Shown here: one piece after another, positions 1-9,357 of the stretch
Layout of the letters: each line of letters starts with the position of its first letter
How positions within the stretch are numbered: the stretch's first letter is position 1
DNA from: Wuchereria bancrofti
Lineage: Eukaryota > Nematoda > Chromadorea > Rhabditida > Onchocercidae
Length of the DNA stretch: 64,000 nucleotides
Assembly: GCA_005281725.1 (NCBI GenBank)
Contig: SSBO01000003.1
Coordinates: forward strand, 3,399,824 to 3,463,823
Direction: 5' to 3'
Translations under genes and position numbers: made by a program
Notes under the pieces: generated by a model
The model's input: the letters and a program-made list of their open reading frames with translations, nothing else
Databases searched by the model: none
What the model was told of the DNA's origin: nothing

Positions 1-2386
1 TTAATATTTTTACCAAAGTTCTTAACGATTACTTCTATAAGACATCATAAGTACAATAACAAATAACAGCTAATTGTGACATGGATACTGGAAATTTATA
101 CCATAAACTATTTTATGCATATTGATCAGTCAGAATCAGATTCAAACTACAACATGGCATGATATGCTGATAGAGATGTGTGAAGTACTGAATGAAATCA
201 ACAAACTGGAACAGATACCCAACAATAAATACTTAAATTCATCTCTAAATTTTACTTTATATATATATAAACGATAACCATGAATTCTATATGTTAGATT
301 TGTTAAGTAAATTTGTTTCTTTAAGTATTAAAGTATCCTTAGTCGTGCTGCTAGCATATGATACATTTGCATTATGATCAAAGAATACCGATGGTAAGTA
401 GTGAGCAATTTAGTGCTCCAAATGAATATTTTCGTCACATTAAGACAGAAAAATCTTTTTTTGAAGGAGAAGAGATTTTACAGAAACTGTAGACAAGGAT
501 ACGGAATAACAAACTACGCTGATATAAGAAGTCTTTAATTGGAACAGAATCACAAATTTATACAATTATCACGATTATGAACTTTACATACCGAGCAATT
601 CTTGCAAAAATTGAACACTTGATAATTATTCTGTTTCCTCATTATTCAAATGAAGATGAACTTACCCTATCTTCTGAACAATTTCCATAACGAAGTTCGT
701 TAATTTAATTTTGAAATAAATTGCAGACTTACCAAAATTAAATGCTCAGTTTTAATCTTAAGAAGCTACCTGCATTTAATTTGCATGCGTAATTTGATAT
801 CAGATATGCTAAAGTACTTAAAGATAAATCATTTAAATCGATAATTGGTATTTTATTAGATGTGCAATCGTAACCTAATGTGTGATAATTCGAGAATATA
901 ACATCACATTCTAATCACTTCATATTTCATACACAATAAACTGAGATATACTTGCTCACTCAATTGAGCAAACGTCATGTAAAATATGCAAAAAATTAAG
1001 TGAACAATCATTTGTATTACTTCCTATAAAAGCTTTTTCAAAACTTAAAACAATTAAAAAGAAAGCAAGAAAAGTAAATGCATTATTTGCAATCTTATTG
1101 CAATATCTTCACGGATAATACCATGCATAGCAGCACATGAAACAGTAACATTTATGAACTGCGTAATTTATAAAAATAATTTTAAAAATATCGTTTTTAA
1201 TGAAAATCCGAAAAAAAAATACCATTATTAAGATGAAAAAATTCCACTCGCTTTATTAAATTTGTTTGATCATTTCGATAGTTAATGTGTCATTCCATAT
1301 TCCGGATCACTAAAATATCTGTATGATATCGTAACGACATGGAAACTTTCTGTTTGGAACAAATAACGAAAAAGCAAAGGAGAACAAAGAGTAGAGAGTA
1401 AGAAGGAAAGAATTGGGAATATGAATAGAGTAAGGAACAAAAAGCTAAGAAAAAGTGAGGAGCAAAGAACGAAGAACAAGGATCGAGAGGTAAAGGACAT
1501 GGAAGGGAACGGAAAACAGGATGAAAAACAAAGGGCAAGAAACAATGAGAGCACATAAAAATAAGGGGCGAAGAACAGAACGGGAAATAAAGAACAAAAA
1601 ATAATGGGAAATCAACGGTATGAGACAAAGGACAAAGAACAAAGCGCAAGATGTACTGACAATATAGTGAATAAAGAAGAGCAAGGAACAGCAGTTAAAA
1701 GATAATGAAGGTTAAAAAACAAAGAACAAGGAATAAACTGAAAAATAAAAAGCAGACAAAAAAAACAAAGCGGATAAAGAACACAAAACAAAGGCCAAAG
1801 GATAAAAATCAAAGAGCAAGGAAGAAAAAGGACAGCAAGAAAAAGAAATGGATGAAGGAATAAAGTTTATGACAAAAAATAGAATCGCTACGGCCACATA
1901 AATCGGACCAGATGTTTTGTTCGTTTGTTAGTTACCACAGATTAACTTTAACTGGTCTTGACAAACCAGTCAAATATCTAAATATGGCTTAGTTCCGAAC
2001 CCTGAACGAACTTGGCTTTTTTGCGAAATCATCGAATTATGACTTGGAAAATATCAGTTTCAAGTAGAAAATCTTAACTTCCATGAGCAGCTTTCTTTGA
2101 TTTTCTCTGTTTTAATGTGAAAGCAATATGCTGAAAATTTTTGAGACAGCACATTACGAAATTTCAGATTTGAGGTTTTATTATTTCCATCACAAATAAA
2201 AATTCGGAATATATCGGCCAGTGGATAAAAATTGCTTTTTTAAATCCAAAAAAATTCATCCTGAGCACAAAAACAAATATGTTAGAGATACTTCAATTCT
2301 ACTTTTTTTTTCTAAATTCTAAACACTACAACTATAAATAAACATAGCTATAAGTACCAACATGACAATAGCCGAAAAATACATAA
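1..2386. other. Intergenic, no gene seen
   Basis: I see no exon with supporting splice sites or family similarity here on either strand. The stretch is AT-rich. From about 1350 to 1880 it becomes a purine-rich degenerate repeat, listed separately. The part next to 2387 should hold the 3' UTR of the minus-strand CENP-S gene, and a possible poly(A) signal for it (TTTATT on the plus strand) lies at 2177-2182. Confidence 0.5.
1350..1880. repeat. Degenerate purine-rich repeat
   Basis: About 500 bases on the plus strand are almost wholly A and G with scattered C and T. They are built from loose variants of AAAGAACAAAG, AAGGAACAAAG and AAAGGACAAAG at irregular spacing of roughly 10-13 bases. The minus strand is therefore polypyrimidine and gives several overlapping open frames rich in Phe, Leu and Ser. 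These are composition artefacts and not genes. The unit is too diverged to count copies by eye. Confidence 0.75.
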
Positions 2387-5003
2387 TTAAAAATCAAAGA
2401 CAGTTGCATCCAAATCAGTATCACTTTCTCCACTACTAGTGACTTGGTGTTCGTCCTTATTGTTTGTTGACGCACATTTACTAGCAATGCACCTAGAAAT
2501 ATTGTAACTGTTGCAAAAAAAAAGAAAATGAAGCTTAAAAAAGGAGTAATGTCTCGATATAAGAAACCGAAGACTTGCCTGTTTCTACTGCTTGGCGATG
2601 ATTTTGCATCATCACTTGTGACTGAAAAAAAAAAAAAAATGGAGCAAAAAAATTAAGGTACGACTCTCTCATACGTATTGAGAGATTACTATTGAGGAAG
2701 CGAACACAAAGCAATCCATAGCTGGTAAATCTTAATTGAATTAAACCAATACTCGACATATAAAATTTGCTTTGCGTTTACCAATGCTGAAAATTATTCT
2801 AATCCAATTCCTAAAGTAACATCAGAATCGATAAAAGCCCGCAGGAACAGAAAAAAAACCAGTTTACCTTTATTTTCTACTAGTGAAGGACCCTGGTCCG
2901 AATCTTCATCTGATTCAAATTTGAAAGAAGAAAAGCCTGAAAAAAAAAAGCAAAGTACTCTACCGCACCAGAAAATTTTGAAGTAACATAAAGTTAGTAT
3001 TTAAATATCAGCACAAAAAATGGTAAAGAAATTCATTTAAAAGTCGACAGAAACATTTTTCCTACTATCTCCCTTCTAATTGTCAAAATCTAGAAAACTG
3101 CTCTTTTCCTAAAAGTTTTTGATAACAGATCTACATCACAGGTATTAAGTTTTGGATAATTCAAAACTGCAGACATTTATATAAATGCAAATACCTTCAG
3201 TCTACATGAAACTCCTAATATGAAACACTTACAGTCATCTGCAGCGCTGGATCTAAAAGACGTATCCATAAACTGCCTCATATTTATTCTTGTCGAGCTC
3301 AATACAGGAGTTTCAACAGCGACAATAGGCCTTTCATCTAGCATACTCCCAATTCGGGATTCCGTCTCGTTCCATTCAGTTTCATTTGCTCGTATTTTGG
3401 ATGCTGTTTTGTGACTAGCAACTGCTATAGTCGAACTTTTAATTTCACTGCCTAATTCCAAGTTAACGACTGGATTATTTGCATTCACTTCTACTGCATT
3501 GCACAGATCTGTTGTGTCGACGGATATATCGAACTCCTTTTTTGGATTTATTCCGCGCTCCTCTCGACTACTTTTACTCCAGGAAGAAGTAACGTTTTGC
3601 GATCTTTGCGCGTGTAAATCTTCGCCCGAACAACATGGAATATTAATATCTAAAGATTCCAGCTCCTGTTTTTCAACCAATTCAGAACCATTTAGATGAA
3701 AGGTTGGCTTTAACCATTGTTTCGTAGTTTGATTTTGTCTTCCCTTTCTATTATCTGTTTTTCTCGGCTCAGTTATGTCTGCTTTTTGCTTGCAACAGGA
3801 TAGCTTTTCTTTCTTTTTCGCAGCTACCTGTTTCCTTTGTAAAGATTCAGAATTAGGCAGAAATTTGTCTTCCGTTGTTGCTGAAGTATATTTAGATGTT
3901 CCAGACAATAATAATGATCGTTCTCGACTAGTTGAAGGTCTGAAAATTAAAACTGATTTTAGATCTTGTAAATATCCCAGTGTTTGACTAATTGACATGC
4001 TTTGCGTTGTGATAACCGTATCTAAGCAAATAAAAAAATTTTCGAACTTTGGATAGTAAAATAAATATTGGTAAGTCAAAAAAGCTCAGCAATGCAATCA
4101 GGCTCGAGATACTCATGATTTAACGTCATGAATGTTCTCAAAATTTTAATATTTAGATCAATAAGACTTTCTAAAAATTTTATTAATACCATACATTGCA
4201 CAAAATCAGCGAAAGTTTATGTAATCATACTTTATCTGCATCAAATGAAACTAACATACTATGAACGAAATTGATATGTAAATTTGGTCATAATCTGCCA
4301 AAAAGTAACTTACTGGTTCCAGAAATCCGTCAACGTTAGAGTATCTTTATTTTCAGAGAGCAGAGTATTCGTATCTTTCGAATTCTCATTATTCATCTCT
4401 TCAATACTGTCTATTGTTTTACTGCTCTTTTTGTTTGTACCCTTCCTAGACTGCCTTTTTCTAGCCGGAAGCAATGAGCTCTCAGCAATGTTTCGGATAA
4501 GAGAAAGCTAAAATTGTATGAAATGCACCAATCTGCATTGTGAAAATTACACAAACGGTACAAGATTACGAAAAAGAATGTATGATTCTTAAAAAAAGAA
4601 ATTAACCATGTTTTCATTTTTTCGGAAAAGAAGCTTCAGATCCGAGATGTTAATGACTGAACGCTTCGCGTGCCTGTAACAATTCATAATACTTGAATCA
4701 ATCGACCATTTGGAGATTTGAAGATTGTATAAAATCCACGAAATCTTACTTTGCAAATTGCAAAAGCTCACTAGGCCAGGTAAGACTTAAAGTATCGCAT
4801 ATAGCAAAAGCCACTTGCGCCACTACTTCTTTATCAAATTCCATTTTCTGACCTTTTCTCTCCAACTCTTCAACAATCTCATCCTGTATAAGCATGCACG
4901 AATAATGGACAACATCGACGATTTCTTGGTACTAAAAAAGGACACGGAAATTATGAACATTTTAAAATCAACTTCTCCACTGTGACCTTCTCACCTCACC
5001 CAT
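2387..5003 (-). CDS. CENP-S / MHF1 histone-fold protein with long C-terminal tail
   Basis: Exons in transcript order are 5003-4995, 4931-4750, 4673-4607, 4507-4314, 3939-3233, 2936-2868, 2621-2579 and 2492-2387, giving 458 residues. Residues 4 to about 95 match the CENP-S histone fold: VVHYSCM, then EFDKEVVAQVAFAICD, then FAKHAKRSVINISDLKLLFRK, which parallels the family's FARHAKRTTINTEDVKLL. In other animals CENP-S pairs with CENP-X (MHF2), binds DNA, and serves FANCM-dependent repair and the kinetochore. Family members are usually about 100-140 residues. Here roughly 360 more follow: polar, Lys/Ser-rich, probably disordered, with an acidic end (ESDTDLDATVFDF). The first exon has only three codons and is inferred from an acceptor-like TTTCTAG just before its ATG and a GTGAGA donor. 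The last intron uses a GC donor (GCAAGT). The histone fold is secure; the 3' exons are less so. Confidence 0.85.
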
Positions 5004-5653
5004 GATCTAGAAAAGACTCACACAGTGCCGGTCAAACTTCATTTAATGTATCCATTAATTGATGAATATATAACTGAATTATAACTGAATTCTATCATCT
5101 AACTTAACGATCACACATTTAAAATGTGATCAAAAAATAAGGCTGTAATAGAACGGAACCGAGCTGTGATCCAAATTATAAAAAATGGAATTTATTTGCA
5201 TGGAAAGGAAAGAAAACGTTTGGAATTACTGTTCAATATGAATATTCTTAACTTACTGCTGTACATTTATACAATCCAACAGTGAACAAAAAACCAAATC
5301 ATAAAAAAAGAAGAGTAAAGAAGACTAATAATAAAGTACAGTAAGGAAGACTAATGATAAAGTACATAAAATTAATAAAGCATATAAAAAAATAGATCTT
5401 ATTTAACTTTTGAAAACCAGATAAATAGAGTTAATCATATGTTGATTTCCAGTTAATGGATTGCATACTTTCACTGTTGGTATAGTGAAAGTATGCAATG
5501 CATATCGCAGAAGGAAAAAACTGAGTAATCAAGTGAAGCAATTATTCATTGAAGTTAATAGAGCATTTAACAAAGAATTTACTAATACTATATAGATAAA
5601 CAGACTCACCCAGTCTTGTCAAATGAAATTTAATATTGTGAACAAATTAATTT
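5004..5653. other. Intergenic spacer between two minus-strand genes
   Basis: No gene is seen. The stretch carries the 3' UTR of the methyltransferase gene, read on the minus strand, with a candidate poly(A) signal (TTTATT on the plus strand) at 5191-5196. It also has a perfect 16-base inverted repeat, listed separately. The 650-base gap is longer than is typical inside nematode operons, so co-transcription with the CENP-S gene is possible but not shown. Confidence 0.5.
5460..5499. repeat. Perfect 16-bp inverted repeat (hairpin)
   Basis: The arm ATTGCATACTTTCACT at 5460-5475 is followed by an 8-base loop and its exact reverse complement at 5484-5499. It lies about 155 bases downstream of the CAMKMT stop codon, in that gene's probable 3' UTR. 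It could fold as a stem in RNA from either strand. No terminator role is known for such stems in nematode pol II genes. Confidence 0.9.
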
Positions 5654-7034
5654 TCATGCGACTAAATCACTTTTTTTTAAAGTTAAAAGCATTGGAATTT
5701 CTGAATATATATTACAATTCCGCATCTGCAATTTGGAGTAAGTGTCTTCTTCATTTTCGATATGGAAATTGATGTTCATACTTTGCCATTGTTTTTTTTC
5801 CTCATATATAAGATCCAAGAATGCTCGAACAGTACCACCTCTATCCGGCGCCATGACGTATGCGATTCCACCTGGTTTCAAATGTCTAGAGATGCAATTT
5901 AGTAAAGTACTATGCTCTTCCGTAAAAAATAAGCAATCAGCACATAGAATAGCATCAAACTGCTTTTTCGGTATGGCAGCGTTCCAGTGTAGCACAAAGC
6001 AGGTTACATGGTTGCTTAGCTTATTTGTTTCAATAATTTGCTGGATATTTTCTACGGACTTCTCGTTGCCATCTGTTAAAACTACTTCTGTTGCGCCAAG
6101 CGCAGCCGACGTAAGACCACTTAAGCCAACCATACCGCATCCAAGTTCCAAGACAGTTTTACTTCGAATTAGTTGCTCATGTTTTAACAAATAATATGCC
6201 AAACATTCTTCAGATGGCCATATTCTGATATTTCCACTATTGTTGAAGCCAGCCAAAGTATTAGGTGTTACGGTAACAACTGAATAGATGTGGACATCAA
6301 GCTCGACATCTCCAACAGGAGATTTCAAGTGATACCAACGACCTGAGTTGGAATGCCTTGGGATGAAAAATGCTTCAAAAACCATAAACGTTGCTTCCAC
6401 ATCAGTCGTAATATCACTGGCTTGTTTTTTGTAGTTGCATCGTATATGATATGAAAGCAAATTCCAACGTTGTCGGGCTTTGGAAACTTCCGTTCCGGAC
6501 AATGATTTCTAATAAATAGTACGAAAAATATCACAAACACTAATAAGATAATCAATAAGCCTATCTAACATAATTTATATGAAGACTAATTTTTCCAGCA
6601 AATAGCTCCTTCAATAAAACCTTCATTAACGATACTGTAATTACAGAAGATCTTGTCGCTATGACCGTAAACCCGCATCAATCGCTATACATATCAAAAG
6701 CTCTTACTCATCCTTTTGATATCCTCACTTCTTTAAATACAAAACAAACCTCTCTAAAGTTAATAAGCGTATACTACTGCATGGTGAAACATGAAGCAAA
6801 TCTAGCCACTTTAACTATATTACAGCTCAAAAAATAACAATAATACTTCAATCCTTACTATACAAATATCCCGAAATGCTGGAAATAATTTACTTCATGC
6901 TTCGAAACTTCCACTTTCGAAGGCTTTTCCACCTCTTCCTTTGATCGTTTGCTAGGTATTACAATTAATTCCTCTTCATTAATCATAGATCGCTTACCAT
7001 TCGCATCGTCCTTGTCACGATCAACGTCATCCAT
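5654..7034 (-). CDS. CAMKMT: Calmodulin-lysine N-methyltransferase
   Basis: There are two exons, 7034-6894 and 6508-5654, giving 331 residues, close to the family's usual length of about 320. The enzyme transfers methyl groups from S-adenosylmethionine to a lysine of calmodulin. The class I methyltransferase fold is plain: the AdoMet-binding ELGCGMVGLSGL at about residues 168-179 and the family signatures IWPSEE (143-148), LAYYLLKH, LTDGNEK (191-197) and CADCLF. The first exon supplies a charged 47-residue N-terminus with a KRSKEE run. Its ATG lies 14 bases after an acceptor-like TTGTTCAG at 7049-7056. A four-codon upstream ORF (7045-7034) overlaps this ATG by one base. Identification is firm; the start is probable. 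Confidence 0.95.
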
Positions 7035-7045
7035 TATAAATACAT
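7034..7045 (-). promoter_or_regulatory. Upstream ORF overlapping the CAMKMT start
   Basis: If the transcript begins at the acceptor before 7048, its first ATG (7045-7043) opens a frame of three codons and a TAA stop. The last A of that stop is the first base of the CAMKMT ATG, giving a TAATG overlap. Such an arrangement could allow reinitiation or damp translation. This is read from sequence only. Confidence 0.5.
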
Positions 7046-7048
7046 TTC

Positions 7049-8091
7049 CTGAACAAAAAGTCTATCATAAGTCAATTGATGAGGTCCGCTGAAGATCCAA
7101 ATAACCCTTGCGAAGTTGATATCTGATATTTGTATATTTACCAACTGCTGGATGTCCTGGACATTACTACTATACCAGTTTATTGCCAAGTGCGCACATA
7201 TAAATTCACCGGAAGATCAATGTTTATAAAGATCTGTCATAAAATTCAATTTTTTTCCTTTGAAAATTTGATTAACTTTAAGAGAATACTACCAGTTGTA
7301 ACATTAGATGGAATGAGAATGCTATTAACTGTAACATTCGACTGAAAATAATATATCGATTAGCAAAGATTCATTTTAAATAATGAAATAAATACACTAA
7401 GAAATAATTAATAAGAATAATCCCATAAAACAAGTATTAGTGGAATTATTGGTGCAAGTAATAAGTTCCGCCAAAGTAAACTATTATTAAGCATTCCTGC
7501 TATCTTCTCCCTTCTACCAATTCCAATTAGTCGTAGTTTCAAAATAGTTCACATTGCGCGTTGGCCTGTTGAAATCATACTTTAGGTCACTTTGTTGCTT
7601 CCATATCCCACATCGTTTTATTGATGTTTAAAAGAAAACCTCATAATATCAACGATACATTCTAATTCCGTCTAGCCATGACCCCTGCGATATATTCTAA
7701 TTCCACATTAAAATATATTTTAATTATCTTATATACCTTAATGTTTACATTTCCCTTAGTCAGCTCTCGGTATATTTTGATCCATTTTCTAATGCACATT
7801 CCATTCTGTATTTTATATTCCAGTCATTTCGGCATATTTAGACATGATTACTGTGAAAAAAAATCTGAGATATTTTTTAGCAAGAATATTTTAAATTTAA
7901 ACTTTTTCATAATTCAACAATAATAACCATAGAAGAAAGTTTCAAAAAAATTTTCATTTTACATCATTAAATATGAAATGCCTTCTAGAAAACAAGTATA
8001 CAGTTTAACAATTTAACAGTTTATGCAATTGAAATACTATTAAACGGTCGTTCGTTCATAGCTGTTTATTTGTTAATGAGTTTTCATACAG
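7049..8091. other. Divergent intergenic region, possible unseen 5' exons
   Basis: This region lies between the CAMKMT start (minus strand) and the first supported exon of the plus-strand gene at 8092. An open stretch at about 7130-7345 on the plus strand has no family match or clean splice sites that I can defend. Earlier exons of the 8092-9357 gene should lie here or be missed. Confidence 0.35.
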
Positions 8092-9357
8092 AATCAAAAG
8101 CTCTATTCCATGTCATACTCCGATGATACCACAATCAATCCATCAGAGGTCTTCTTATTGTCAACAGCTAAAATTTAACTTTCTTTCTTTTTCTTCCCTC
8201 ATTTTTATGGCTTATTCCTCTTACAACTCATATCTATCATTACTATTAAAATTGCTTTATTGGAATAGATAAAAAATGAATATAAATATTTAAATGCTGA
8301 GAAAATTTGTAGGGTTGGTCTAGTCCATTTAGTATTTCACAATGTGATAGTCTAATGACTACTGGAAATAGTGAAAATGAAAATGAAAAGGATGAAATTG
8401 TCATTAAATCTGCAAGTACTATGAATATCATCAATGCATCCAATTTACCTGTTAGTCCACCTAAACTGTAAATTAATATAATGAAGTTTATTTTCACTCT
8501 TAGACTATTTCTATAAGGAAGAAGTCATGTTTGTTAACAAATTGCTAGATAAAATCTAAATTTCAGCGTTTTTTATATGATATTTTCGAAAATTTATACT
8601 AGAAAATGATATACTCTGACAATAGGTAGCACGTCATTCGGAAACAGTTAAAGAAATGCTTGCATCATTTCGAAAACAACCAAATCATGATGCTAAAATT
8701 ATTATTGGTCCTCTACCAGGTTAAAATTTTTTCATAAATTTAACAATAAATTATTAATATGCATAAAAATGCGTATATCGAAAATGATTTTCATTAACAT
8801 GAAGATTTCATGAATTTCTAGAATGGATTAGCATATATTATGACAGATAAGTTATACAAATCTATCCTTCAGATGCTAATATTCAAATGTCTAGCCAGTC
8901 ATCGATATCATTGACTGAAAAATCAATAAAAACACGGTAAGCTTTAAGAATCTTTTCAAAATGACCAAAATGGAAATTTTGAACGAGATTGAAAAGATAC
9001 TACACTATATGTGAAATCTATAACGAAACAATTTCAATCATCGATGCCAATATGAAATAATTTATAATTGTTAGCATCATAAATCGATTAGGATACATGT
9101 GTATTGATCAAATTTAACTGAAAATCGCCATACTTTTAGCTAATGTGTTTCACTTACTGAATGAGTGAACAGTTGTTGTAGGTTTTATTATTTATATTCA
9201 CTGATCTTTGGAGTTTAAATACAAAACTTAAGGGTTCCAACAGATCAGATCGTTTCGTCAACGATCCCGGAAAGAGAAATTGTTGAAGAGGATCATGACT
9301 TATCAGGATGGTCAAATGGTGAAACTATCAGATATTGCTAATCAATTTTCTCCATAG
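8092..9357 (+). CDS. Unrecognised multi-exon gene, 5' end incomplete
   Basis: Exons 8092-8148, 8333-8450, 8626-8719, 8873-8936 and 9249-9357 join in one frame and give about 146 residues ending at TAG. All junctions have AG acceptors and GT donors with matching phases. The protein is polar and Ser-rich at first (MTTGNSENENEK, SASTMNIINASNLP). It then has a stretch with helix-like spacing (ARHSETVKEMLASFRKQ) and ends in a basic run followed by KLSDIANQFSP. I recognise no family. The first exon enters at codon phase 2, so the true start lies upstream. The frame consistency favours a real gene, but the exons are short and some acceptors are weak. Confidence 0.42.

Noticed and set aside
1282..1897. 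Several overlapping minus-strand open frames rich in Phe, Leu and Ser
   Set aside because: They are translations of the polypyrimidine strand of a purine-rich repeat. They lack splice support and family resemblance.
5742..6194. 150-codon open frame on the plus strand
   Set aside because: It is antisense to the CAMKMT exon, whose protein matches a known family over its full length.
7130..7345. 71-codon open frame on the plus strand that might begin the 8092-9357 gene
   Set aside because: It has no ATG, no clear acceptor or donor in phase, and no convincing family match.
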